Positions 1 to 7,552 of a stretch of 64,000 nucleotides of DNA are shown piece after piece. The notes beneath the pieces were generated by a model. It did no database searches. It worked only from the letters and a program-made list of their open reading frames with translations, and was not told the DNA's origin. The translations under genes and the position numbers were made by a program. Source of the stretch: Halobaculum gomorrense (GTDB taxonomy: Archaea; Halobacteriota; Halobacteria; Halobacteriales; Haloferacaceae); assembly GCF_900129775.1 (NCBI RefSeq), contig NZ_FQWV01000004.1:186001-250000 (forward strand). Direction: 5' to 3'. The stretch's first letter is position 1, and every line of letters starts with the position of its first letter.

Positions 1-156
1 GCCGACGCGCGGTCGACGCGGGCGAACGACCGATTCCGCGACGAGTTCGCCGAGCTGCTCGCGGAGTCGGACCTCAAAAAGGGTCACACCGAGGACGCCC
101 GCGAGGACGGCCTCCGCGAGGCGGCCGAGGACATCGAGACGAACGTTTCCTTCTGA
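1..156 (+). CDS. 3' end of an unidentified protein gene (partial)
   Basis: An open frame runs in from the left edge and stops with TGA at 154-156, giving 51 C-terminal residues that end in DIETNVSF. The segment is strongly charged and helical (ANDRFRDEFAELLAES, then AREDGLREAAEDIE), with the acidic composition and GC-rich third positions of real haloarchaeal coding sequence. The N-terminal part lies outside the window and I do not recognise the family. It is followed by a noncoding stretch with a strong hairpin that could end its transcript. Confidence 0.7.
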   Translation, partial: ADARSTRANDRFRDEFAELLAESDLKKGHTEDAREDGLREAAEDIETNVSF

Positions 157-172
157 ACCGCTTTTCTGTCGA

Positions 173-217
173 GGGGGTTCCTCGCTCGCGCGTGCGGCGC
201 TCGCTGCGGGAACCCCC
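173..217. repeat. GC-rich hairpin downstream of the first gene
   Basis: GGGGGTTCC at 173-181 is the perfect reverse complement of GGAACCCCC at 209-217, enclosing a 27-nt loop made of repeated CGCTCGC-like words. It sits 16 bp after the preceding stop codon. A second small hairpin (CCAGCC/GGCTGG, 257-262 and 267-272) follows. There is no T-tract after the stem, so a terminator role is possible but not proven. A similar structure is at 26657-26683. The rest of 157-398 shows no gene; a TATA-like TTCAAATACG near 369-378 serves the next gene. Confidence 0.55.
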
Positions 218-398
218 CGATGAAAACCCGTTCATGACAAAACTCCCGTTCGCTCGCCAGCCTGTCGGCTGGCTCGCTCGCGGTACAACCGGCAGTGGCT
301 CCGCGCCGCGGCCGCGACCGCACCGCCTCCGCACACACTCGCCTCGTTTTCTTTCCCCACGGTGAACGTTCAAATACGAACCCGACACTACCACCCAC

Positions 399-1112
399 GT
401 GCCCCGCGACAAGGTGTCGTTCACGGACCTCGCGACGGCGACGTACTGTCCGCGCCAACTGTACTACGACCGACGCGAGGACGACCGCGAACCGCCGCCG
501 GAGGCGACCGTCCAGATCGACCTCGCCTTTCGCTATCCCGAACTGCGGGATCTGGACGACGCGGCACTGGCGGCCGAGCCGATCGATCGCCCGCCCGCAG
601 AGTACCGTGCGGTGCTCGCTCGGCTGGCTGACCGAGCGGACTGGAAGTCGCTGTCGAGTCCGACCCACACGCGCGTCTTCCTCGACGGGAGGGACGCACG
701 CGGCGTCGCGCACAAGGTGCTCGGCGCGATCGGCGCGGACGCGCCGCGCGACGACGGCGGAACCCCCACGGGTGATCCGCCCGTTCCGGTGATCGTCTCG
801 CCGGGCGAGCCGCCCGAGCGGGGCGTCTGGGAGCCGCAGTCGGTCCGGGCGGTCGCGGCGATGCACGCGCTCTCGTGGCAGGAGGAGCGACGGATCCGGC
901 GCGCGCTCGTCGAGTACCCCGCTCACGGGGTCGTCCGCGAGGTCTCCCTGTCGGTCCGGCGCTCCGGGACGTACCGTCGGGTGCTCCGGTCGGTGCGCGA
1001 CATGGACGGCCCGCCGGCGCGGTTGTCGGGCAGCGCGAAGTGCCGCGAGTGCCGGCACCGGACGAACTGCGGGGTGAAAACGCGGAGTCTGCGGAGCGTG
1101 ATCGGGCTGTAG
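399..1112 (+). CDS. Cas4/RecB-like PD-(D/E)XK family protein, probably catalytically degenerate
   Basis: 237 residues from a GTG about 25 bp after a TATA-like box, so probably leaderless. The N-terminus has the Cas4 signature CPRQLYY (first cysteine at residue 17), and the C-terminus has C215, C218 and C224 in KCRECRHRTNC, the usual three-cysteine cluster; together these could bind a 4Fe-4S cluster as in Cas4. The nuclease motifs between them look wrong: the expected G-x-x-D-K-V is GVAHKV, and the expected E-x-K strand reads PVIVSPG. No CRISPR array or other cas gene is in the window, so this is a stand-alone Cas4-like protein. The fold assignment is fairly secure; nuclease activity is doubtful. 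Confidence 0.75.
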   Translation: MPRDKVSFTDLATATYCPRQLYYDRREDDREPPPEATVQIDLAFRYPELRDLDDAALAAEPIDRPPAEYRAVLARLADRADWKSLSSPTHTRVFLDGRDARGVAHKVLGAIGADAPRDDGGTPTGDPPVPVIVSPGEPPERGVWEPQSVRAVAAMHALSWQEERRIRRALVEYPAHGVVREVSLSVRRSGTYRRVLRSVRDMDGPPARLSGSAKCRECRHRTNCGVKTRSLRSVIGL

Positions 1113-1142
1113 CCTTCGGCGTTCGTGTCGGGGGCATCCGGA

Positions 1143-1787
1143 TCAGGGCTCGCTCGCCAGCCACTCGCGGATCTCGTCGGCCAGCGGGCCGGCGCGGTGA
1201 ATGACGCCGCGGTCGGGGTCGACGACGGTGCTCTCGCCACCGGGCGTCTCGTCGCCGTCGAGCACCGCCGCACAGCCGTCACGGACCTGCGGATCGAGAT
1301 CGCTGACCCGGCGGACGCTCCCGGCGCCCGACCGGTTCGCGCTCGTCGCGGTGATCGGGCCGGCGGCGTCGGCGAGCGCCCGCGCCGTCTCGTGGTCCGG
1401 GACGCGGATTCCGACGCGCGGCTCACCCCCTGTGAGTTCGCCCGGCAGCGCGTCGCCCCGGTCGACGACAACGGTCACGGGACCGGGGAGAACCGCCCGG
1501 GCGAAGCGAGCGGCGCGGTCGCTCGCGGGCACCAGCGACAGCGCCGCGTCGACGCTCCCGAACGCGACCGACAGCGGCTTGTCGCGCGGCCGGCGCTTCA
1601 ACTCGAACACGCGCTCCACGGCGGCCGGGTCGGTCGCGTCAGCGCCGAGACCGTACACCGTCTCGGTGGGATAGACGACCGACTCGCCGTCGCGGATCGC
1701 GGCGGCAGCACGGGCGACCTCGTTGTCGTCGATCCGGCCGACGCCGGTCTCACCGCCCGGCTCGTCGTCCGATCTGTCGACGGGCAT
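1143..1787 (-). CDS. sua5: L-threonylcarbamoyladenylate synthase (Sua5/YrdC/YciO family)
   Basis: 214 residues. It makes threonylcarbamoyl-AMP from threonine, bicarbonate and ATP for t6A at position 37 of ANN-decoding tRNAs. The family signature YPTETVYGLG lies near residue 40, followed by KRRPRDKPLSV and the substrate-pocket segment ITATSANRSG. The length corresponds to the YrdC domain alone, without the C-terminal Sua5 domain. The ATG chosen (1785-1787) lies 8 bp after the upstream gene's stop, which places it last in an operon with the two redox-like genes. About twenty residues precede the conserved core and could be a flexible tail. Confidence 0.93.
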   Translation of the reverse strand: MPVDRSDDEPGGETGVGRIDDNEVARAAAAIRDGESVVYPTETVYGLGADATDPAAVERVFELKRRPRDKPLSVAFGSVDAALSLVPASDRAARFARAVLPGPVTVVVDRGDALPGELTGGEPRVGIRVPDHETARALADAAGPITATSANRSGAGSVRRVSDLDPQVRDGCAAVLDGDETPGGESTVVDPDRGVIHRAGPLADEIREWLASEP

Positions 1788-1795
1788 CGGGACGG

Positions 1796-2302
1796 TTACA
1801 GGTTGTCGATGTGGGCCTCGACCTCGTCGTAGTCGGGGAAGTCGGGCCACTGGTCGGCAACCCACGCGTACTCGACGGTGCGGTCCTCGTCGAGCAGGAA
1901 GACGGCCGGGCGGTGCTCTCGGACGCCGGTCATCCCATCGAGGTCCTGGACGGCGCCGTAGCGGTCGCCGATCTCGGCCGACGGGTCCGAGAACAGTTCG
2001 TATCTTATTCCCCGTTCCTCGACGAACGTCTTGTGCTCGTACGGCGTCGAAATCGACACGCCGACGACGGTGAGATCCTCGTCGACCCCCCACTCGCGGT
2101 CGCGGATCTCGTTCCAGACGTACGTCGCGGGGAACGCGCCGTCCATTGGGAAGAACACGAGCGCGACCGGCCCATCGAGATCCGACAGCGCGGTGTCGGT
2201 CCAGTACTCCGCGCCCACGAGCGGTCGGGTGAACTCGGGCGCCCGCTCGCCCTCGGCGACGTGGTCCGCCTCGGGGAGGTCGACGACGTCGAAGTCGACC
2301 AT
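1796..2302 (-). CDS. Peroxiredoxin-like (AhpC/TSA, redoxin fold) protein without any cysteine
   Basis: 168 residues with the thioredoxin-fold layout of peroxiredoxins: an EGERAPEFTRPL opening, the strand VALVFFPMDGAFPATYVWNE, then VVGVSISTPYEHKTFVEE and PAVFLLDEDRTVEYAWVAD. In active peroxiredoxins the loop after FFP carries P-x-x-x-T/S-x-x-C. Here it reads PMDGAFPATYVW, and the whole protein contains no cysteine, so peroxidase chemistry of the known kind is impossible. It abuts the glutaredoxin-like gene with no gap and precedes sua5. A binding, chaperone-like or redox-sensing partner role is only inference. Confidence 0.85.
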   Translation of the reverse strand: MVDFDVVDLPEADHVAEGERAPEFTRPLVGAEYWTDTALSDLDGPVALVFFPMDGAFPATYVWNEIRDREWGVDEDLTVVGVSISTPYEHKTFVEERGIRYELFSDPSAEIGDRYGAVQDLDGMTGVREHRPAVFLLDEDRTVEYAWVADQWPDFPDYDEVEAHIDNL

Positions 2303-2575
2303 TCAGGCCCCCCCAGCGGTACCGCTTTGACCGTACGAGTTGTCGAGGTACTCGACGATGTTGCCGGACTCGGACATCGTGACGCCCGTGTTCTCGTCGC
2401 GGATGGCGGGAACCGAGCGTTTGCCCGTGAGTCGAGCAACTGCGTTCCGGTCGGAGTGCATCGGTTCGACGAATCGCGACTCGTACTCCAGGCCGTACTG
2501 CTGTAGCTTCCGAACGACGCGCTCGCAGTAGGGGCACGCCTGGAGCCGGTACAGGGTGATGTCGGGCGCTGACAT
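2303..2575 (-). CDS. Glutaredoxin-like / GST N-terminal domain protein
   Basis: 90 residues with a thioredoxin-fold CPYC active site near the N-terminus (LYRLQACPYCERVVRKLQQYG), the cis-proline region SVPAIRDENTG and a C-terminal helix SGNIVEYLDNSYG. These match short haloarchaeal glutaredoxin-like proteins, which use gamma-glutamylcysteine or thioredoxin-type partners since haloarchaea lack glutathione. It is the first gene of an apparent three-gene operon; its stop directly touches the start of the cysteine-less peroxiredoxin-like gene, suggesting coordinated expression. Confidence 0.9.
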   Translation of the reverse strand: MSAPDITLYRLQACPYCERVVRKLQQYGLEYESRFVEPMHSDRNAVARLTGKRSVPAIRDENTGVTMSESGNIVEYLDNSYGQSGTAGGA

Positions 2576-2727
2576 ACCTGGCAGTAGGACCGCGGATCTG
2601 GTAATCCCTTCGCCCGCGGAATTCGAGGCGACAGGGCGGCGACGCGATCCGAACCCGGAACGATCGACGGGGTCGAGTCAGCCGAGGACAACGCTTAATT
2701 CGGGGGACGGTCAAGCCCCCGTATCTC

Positions 2728-4113
2728 ATGGGTTTGTCGCCGGTACACGCTCCAGTAGTCGCACCCGCGCAGTTCGGCGGGCTCACGAACGTGGTGCCGA
2801 TCAATGACGCCACCGTCACGATCGGTGGCGTCGCAGCTATCGCCGTCCTTATCGCTCTCTCGGCGTTCTTCTCCTCCTCGGAGATCGCTATGTTCTCGCT
2901 GGCCGCCCACCGGATCGACCACCTCGTCGAGGAGGGACGCCGCGGCGCCGACGCCGTCGCCGAACTGAAGTCCGACCCGCACCGGCTGCTGGTGACGATC
3001 CTCGTCGGGAACAACCTCGTCAACATCGCGATGTCGTCGCTGGCGACGGCCCTCGTCGGCGTCTACGTCGAGAGCGCGGGCGTCGCCGTCCTCATCTCCA
3101 CGTTCGGGATCACCTCGCTCGTGCTCCTGTTCGGGGAGTCCGCGCCCAAGAGCTACGCTGTCGAGAACACCGAGTCGTGGGCGCTGCGGATCGCCCGGCC
3201 GCTCCAGTTGTCCGAGTACCTGCTGCTCCCGCTGGTCGTCACCTTCGACTACCTCACGCGCGTCGTCAACAAGGTCACCGGCGGCCGGTCGGCCATCGAG
3301 ACCTCCTACGTCACCCGCGATGAGATCCAGAATATGATCCAGACCGGGGAGCGAGAGGGAGTCATCGAGGAGGAGGAGCGCGAGATGCTCGACCGCATCT
3401 TCCGGTTCAACCAGACCATCGCCAAGGAGGTGATGACCCCACGACTCGACGTGAACGCGGTGCCGAAGGATGCCTCCGTCGACGAGGCCATCGAGACGTG
3501 CGTGCAGGCCGACCACGAGCGCGTCCCCGTCTACGAGGGGAACCTCGACAACATCATCGGCGTCGTGAACATCCGGGATCTGGTCCGCGCCCGCTACTAC
3601 GGCGAGGGCGAGACCGACCTCGCGGGCGTCGTCCAGCCCACCCTGCACGTCCCCGAGTCGAAGAACGCCGACGAGCTGCTCGAAGAGATGCAAGAGTCGC
3701 GGATGCAGATGGTCGTCGTCATCGACGAGTTCGGGACCACCGAGGGAATCCTCACGCTGGAGGACATGGTCGAGGAGATCGTCGGCGAGATCCTCGAGGG
3801 TGACGAGGAGGAGCCGTTCGAGTTCGTCGACGACGACACCGTCCTCGTGCGCGGCGAGGTCAACATCGACGAGGTGAACGAGGTGCTGGAGATCGACCTC
3901 CCCGAGGGCCAGGAGTTCGAGACGCTCGCCGGCTTCGTGTTCAACCGCGCGGGCCGCCTCGTCGAGGAGGGCGAGGAGATCGACTACGAGGGTGTGAAGA
4001 TCCGGATCGAGGAGGTCGACAACACGCGGATCATGCGCGCCCGCGTCACCGTCACCGACGAGTACTACGAGACGGACGATGAGGAGAGCGACGAAGCCGA
4101 AGTCGAGAACTGA
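2728..4113 (+). CDS. CNNM/CorC-family membrane protein (DUF21 + CBS pair + CorC_HlyC domain)
   Basis: 461 residues. An N-terminal membrane domain of about four helices contains the DUF21 features SAFFSSSEIAMFSL and LVGNNLVNIAMSSLAT. A tandem CBS pair follows (about residues 220-345, including EVMTPRLDVNAVP and VVVIDEFGTTEGILTLEDMVEEIVGE in two parts of the motif), and then a C-terminal transporter-associated domain (GQEFETLAGFVFNRAGRLVEEG). Family members act in magnesium or other cation efflux. The transcript leader contains a GGGGG/CCCCC hairpin at 2702-2720 between a TATA-like GCTTAATT and the ATG. It is divergent from the glutaredoxin operon. Confidence 0.92.
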   Translation: MGLSPVHAPVVAPAQFGGLTNVVPINDATVTIGGVAAIAVLIALSAFFSSSEIAMFSLAAHRIDHLVEEGRRGADAVAELKSDPHRLLVTILVGNNLVNIAMSSLATALVGVYVESAGVAVLISTFGITSLVLLFGESAPKSYAVENTESWALRIARPLQLSEYLLLPLVVTFDYLTRVVNKVTGGRSAIETSYVTRDEIQNMIQTGEREGVIEEEEREMLDRIFRFNQTIAKEVMTPRLDVNAVPKDASVDEAIETCVQADHERVPVYEGNLDNIIGVVNIRDLVRARYYGEGETDLAGVVQPTLHVPESKNADELLEEMQESRMQMVVVIDEFGTTEGILTLEDMVEEIVGEILEGDEEEPFEFVDDDTVLVRGEVNIDEVNEVLEIDLPEGQEFETLAGFVFNRAGRLVEEGEEIDYEGVKIRIEEVDNTRIMRARVTVTDEYYETDDEESDEAEVEN

Positions 4114-4208
4114 GCGCGCCGGCGCCGTTCCGTTCGCGGCCCGTCCGATTGTCCGATTCGTTCGTCCGTTCCGTCACTCCGACTTTTCGTCCCGCGTGCC
4201 GTCCGCGC

Positions 4209-5414
4209 TCACACCACCGCATCGACCGCGGTGAACGCGCCGTACCCGACCGCCAGCGCCAGCGCCAGCGAGCCGATCCACGCCAGCACGGTGTAGGCCA
4301 TCTTCCGCGTGCTCACGCCCGCGCCGCCGGCGGCGTACCCCGATCCGATGATCGCGCTCACGATGATCTCGTTGAACGAGACGGGGATGCCGAACGCGAC
4401 GGCGGTCTGGGCGATTGCGAAGCTGGGGATGAGCGCCGCGATCGAGCGGCGCGGCCCCAGCGAGGAGTAGTCCTGCGCGAGCGCTTTGATCATCCGCGGT
4501 GCGCCGGTCCACGACCCCGCGAGCAGCCCGAGGCCACCGCCCACGAGCACGGCGAGCAGCGGGATCTGGACGCTCGCGCCCTCGCCGCCGAGCAGGGGGA
4601 CGAGCGGGCCGATGGCGAGGCCGACCTGCGACCCGCCCGCGGAGAAAGCGACGAGTCCGCCGAGCGCGAGCAGGAAGCGCCGCTGCCCGCGCGCCTCGTC
4701 GAGCGTCATGTCGCGAAACAGCGCGAGGGCGACGACGACCGCGAACGCGACAGTGACGGCGATCCGGCCGGTGTCGACGCCGGCGACGACGACCGCGGGG
4801 AGAGCGGCGGCAACAGCGCCCGCGAGCGACCGCTGGACGCCCGGCGGGCCGAGGACGGTGAAACCGATGTTGGCGACGATCGCGGCGACGAGGCCGGCCA
4901 GCGTCGGGACGGCGACGCGTTCGGGGACGCGCTCGGCCCGAAGGAGCCGCGCGGTGCCGTACGCGATCGACCCGCCGACGAACGGGACGGCGACCCACAG
5001 CGCCACGATCTCGCGGTATTTGGCCCACGCGGGGTCGCCGCCGAGCGCGAGACCGACGCCGACGACCGCGCCGGTGACGGTGAAGGCGGTGGCGATCGGG
5101 TAGCCGGCGAAGACGCCGATTGCGACGAGGACGGCGGCGGTGACGAGGCTGACGATGGCGGCCGTCGCGGTGATCGGAGCGCCGACGATGAGCGAGGTAC
5201 CGACCGCCTCGGTGACGTTCGCGCCCTGGAGGACGGCGCCGAAGAAGCCGAGCACTCCGACGATCAGCCCGGCGCGCATCACCGAGATGGCGTTGGCGCC
5301 GACGGCCGGCGCGAACGGGGTCGATCCCGAGGACCCGGCGCCGATGGCCCAGGCCATGAACAGCGAGGCGAGCGCGGCGACGAGGAGCGTGGCGAGGGTG
5401 CCGGCTGCGACCAT
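4209..5414 (-). CDS. Inorganic phosphate transporter (PiT family)
   Basis: 401 residues, almost entirely hydrophobic helices, with the duplicated PiT/Pho-4 architecture. The N-terminal repeat includes GANAISVMRAGLIVG and the C-terminal repeat GVSTRKMAYTVLAWIGSLALA, preceded by a cytoplasmic stretch MIKALAQDYSSLGPRRS. PiT permeases import phosphate (often as metal phosphate) with Na+ or H+. Next upstream on the same strand is a tiny membrane-protein gene, 80 bp away, which could be co-transcribed. Confidence 0.9.
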   Translation of the reverse strand: MVAAGTLATLLVAALASLFMAWAIGAGSSGSTPFAPAVGANAISVMRAGLIVGVLGFFGAVLQGANVTEAVGTSLIVGAPITATAAIVSLVTAAVLVAIGVFAGYPIATAFTVTGAVVGVGLALGGDPAWAKYREIVALWVAVPFVGGSIAYGTARLLRAERVPERVAVPTLAGLVAAIVANIGFTVLGPPGVQRSLAGAVAAALPAVVVAGVDTGRIAVTVAFAVVVALALFRDMTLDEARGQRRFLLALGGLVAFSAGGSQVGLAIGPLVPLLGGEGASVQIPLLAVLVGGGLGLLAGSWTGAPRMIKALAQDYSSLGPRRSIAALIPSFAIAQTAVAFGIPVSFNEIIVSAIIGSGYAAGGAGVSTRKMAYTVLAWIGSLALALAVGYGAFTAVDAVV

Positions 5415-5494
5415 ACCCGGGCGTCACCCCCCGGAGCTAAGTCGTTGTTGGGTTCTGTGCCGGCCGACCGTCGGGTCGCGCGGCCGCGGGGCGC

Positions 5495-5650
5495 TCACCG
5501 TCGCCCTTCGTCGTACCCCTCGGCCACGCTGACGACGATCTTCCGCAGATACAGGTAGCCGCCGAACACCAGCGCCAGCAGCACGACGAGGATCGCGGTC
5601 AGCACGGGATTTGCCGCCACCGCCGAGACCAGCGTGTCGACTACGCTCAT
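5495..5650 (-). CDS. Small single-span membrane protein (51 aa)
   Basis: A short frame of 51 residues starting at the ATG complementary to 5648-5650. It begins MSVVDTLVSAVAANP, has one clear hydrophobic span (VLTAILVVLLALVFGGYLYL), then a short positive tail RKIVVSVAEGYDEGRR. It lies upstream of the PiT permease on the same strand. The transmembrane span and normal codon usage support a real gene. The function is unknown; a small accessory subunit of the permease is one possibility, inferred from position only. Confidence 0.65.
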   Translation of the reverse strand: MSVVDTLVSAVAANPVLTAILVVLLALVFGGYLYLRKIVVSVAEGYDEGRR

Positions 5651-5710
5651 GCCCGCGGATGCGACAGTCGGGGGGATAGTGGTTTCGACCGCTCGCGCCG
5701 GAGAGGGGAG

Positions 5711-6508
5711 TCAGCGTCCCGCTTCGCCTCCTGTCACGGTCCTTGCGGCACTGTCGCCAGCATCGCCGTCGACGCCGTCGTCGCGGACGCGACGGCAGTA
5801 GGCGGTGAAGTTTTCGAACAGCGTCTTGGCCTCGCAGGCGGCCTCGTAGCGCTCGGGCGAGATCGCCGCGAGCACCTCGTCGACGCGCTCGTCGCCGATG
5901 CGCTCGCGCTTGCCCTCGGTGACGCTCTCTGCGGTCTCCAGGTCGTACTCGGGGTGGAACTGCACGCCCCAACAGCGGCCCTTCCGGAACGCGTGGACGC
6001 CGTACTCGTTCTCCGCGAGCAGCTCCGCCCCCGGCGGCAGCTCGACGACTGCGTCGCCGTGGGTCGTGAAGACGGTGAACGCCTCGTCGACGCCGGCGAA
6101 CAGCTCGTCGTCGCCGCGGTGGGTGACCTCGTTGTAGCCGATCTCGAAGTCGTCCATGCCGCCGACGCGACCGCCGAGCGCCTCCGCGAGCACCTGGTGG
6201 CCGTAACAGACGCCGAGGATCGGCAGGCAGCGCTCGGCGGCCTCGGCGGTCCACTCGATCAGCGGCGGGATCCATTCCTCGTCCCAGTAGACAGAAGAGC
6301 GCGATCCGGTGATCACTACGCCATCGAACGGCGACGCCGTTCGGCTCGACGAGGGTCCCTCGTCGTTGTCGAACTCGAAGTGATCCGGTAGCTGCTGTGC
6401 GTTCGCGTCGAACTCGACGAGGTCGGCGTCGAGTTCCCGCCGGAAGTTCCGGGCGGTGTTGGCGCCGTCGTGGGCCGCGTTGAGCAGCGCGAGCCGGGGC
6501 CGTGTCAT
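5711..6508 (-). CDS. Class I glutamine amidotransferase domain protein (GMP-synthase-like)
   Basis: 265 residues starting at the ATG complementary to 6506-6508. The class I GATase triad is present: nucleophile elbow ILGVCYGHQVLAEALGG and GVQFHPEYDLET, which supplies the His and Glu. It is a free-standing amidotransferase, similar to the GuaA-type domain and to gamma-glutamyl hydrolase-like proteins. The substrate is unknown. It retains a complete catalytic set, so an active glutaminase or hydrolase is likely. The C-terminus has a variable Asp/Gly-rich tail. Confidence 0.88.
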   Translation of the reverse strand: MTRPRLALLNAAHDGANTARNFRRELDADLVEFDANAQQLPDHFEFDNDEGPSSSRTASPFDGVVITGSRSSVYWDEEWIPPLIEWTAEAAERCLPILGVCYGHQVLAEALGGRVGGMDDFEIGYNEVTHRGDDELFAGVDEAFTVFTTHGDAVVELPPGAELLAENEYGVHAFRKGRCWGVQFHPEYDLETAESVTEGKRERIGDERVDEVLAAISPERYEAACEAKTLFENFTAYCRRVRDDGVDGDAGDSAARTVTGGEAGR

Positions 6509-6593
6509 TGGCGTCACTGGGTCGCTCGCGGTCAAAGGGTTTGCGCCCCCACCGAGTTCCGCCGGCGACGCGGGCGGGTCGGGGGCGGTCGTC

Positions 6594-7382
6594 TCACGCG
6601 TCGTCGTCGAAGAACTCCAAGATCCGGTCGTTGACCTCGCGGCTCGCCTCCACGTTCGCGAGGTGGCCCGCGCCGTCGACCTCAACGAACTCCCCCCGGG
6701 GTAACCCCTCGGCGAGCTCTTTCCCCTTCGCGCGCGGACAGACGGCATCCTCGCGCCCGTGGATCACGAGCGCCTCGTTCGACACCTCATACAGCCGATC
6801 GGCGATGTCGAACTCGCGGACGGCCGCGCGGGCGGCCTTCCACGCCTCGCGGTCGGCGTCCTCGGCGGCGCGCCACTCGACGATCTGCGAGACGATGTCG
6901 GGCTGGTAGTCGAGGAACTCGTCGGTGACGGCGGCCCGCAGCGACGACTCCAGCGCCTCGGGATCGGCGGGGTCGGCCCACAGCGGGTCGGGGTTCACTC
7001 CCCCGCCGTACGCCGGGGTGCCGACGAGCGCGAGCTTCCGGACCCGCCCGGAGTGCAGCGCCGCGTGGAGCGCGACCATCCCGCCCAGCCCGACCCCGAC
7101 GACGTGCGCCGACCGGACCCCCGCGTCGGCGAGCACGGTGTCCAGATCCGCGGCGAGTCGCCCGACGGTGTACGGTCCCGGCGGCGCGTCGGAGTCCCCG
7201 GTGCCGCGAGTCGCGGGGACGATCACCCGATACGGGCCGGCGACCGTGGCGTGTTGCCACCCCCACTGCCACGGGCCGTAGCCGATCTCCCCGCAGAGGG
7301 CGACGGCGTCGACCTCGCGGTCGCCGCCCTCGCCGTCGACTTCGTAGTACAGGTCCACGCTTCCGTTCGCTGCGTAGGGCAC
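6594..7382 (-). CDS. Alpha/beta-hydrolase-fold protein with Gly in place of the nucleophilic Ser
   Basis: 262 residues with the alpha/beta-hydrolase layout: oxyanion-region strand and RGTGDSD (about residue 60), the helix region PYTVGRLAADLDTVLADAG, the elbow position HVVGVGLGGMVALH, the acid-bearing VIHGREDAVCP, and the late histidine in VDGAGHLANVE. In active members the elbow is G-x-S-x-G; here the third position is Gly (GVGLG), read directly from the DNA. Asp and His are conserved. It is therefore either a non-catalytic family member or an enzyme using different chemistry. It is divergent from the threonine aldolase gene. Confidence 0.85.
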   Translation of the reverse strand: MPYAANGSVDLYYEVDGEGGDREVDAVALCGEIGYGPWQWGWQHATVAGPYRVIVPATRGTGDSDAPPGPYTVGRLAADLDTVLADAGVRSAHVVGVGLGGMVALHAALHSGRVRKLALVGTPAYGGGVNPDPLWADPADPEALESSLRAAVTDEFLDYQPDIVSQIVEWRAAEDADREAWKAARAAVREFDIADRLYEVSNEALVIHGREDAVCPRAKGKELAEGLPRGEFVEVDGAGHLANVEASREVNDRILEFFDDDA

Positions 7383-7552
7383 GCGCTATCGTTCGCCGTC
7401 GCGGGGTGTCAATCCCGGTGGTCGCTCCCAGCCGTGCGCTCGGCGTCGCCGACGGCCGGGACGGGCTCGGCGGCGGCGTTCCGCCGTGAGTCGGATCGCC
7501 GCCATCGCCGGTGACCGGACCGTATTTCCCCGGCGAGAGCGACCCGACGCAC

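Noticed and set aside
399-1112. A CRISPR-Cas locus around the Cas4-like gene
   Set aside because: No repeat-spacer array and no cas1, cas2 or effector gene is present within reach in the window.
4149-5558. A 469-codon frame antisense to the PiT permease
   Set aside because: It is low-complexity Arg/Asp/Gly sequence and the mirror image of a hydrophobic permease gene.
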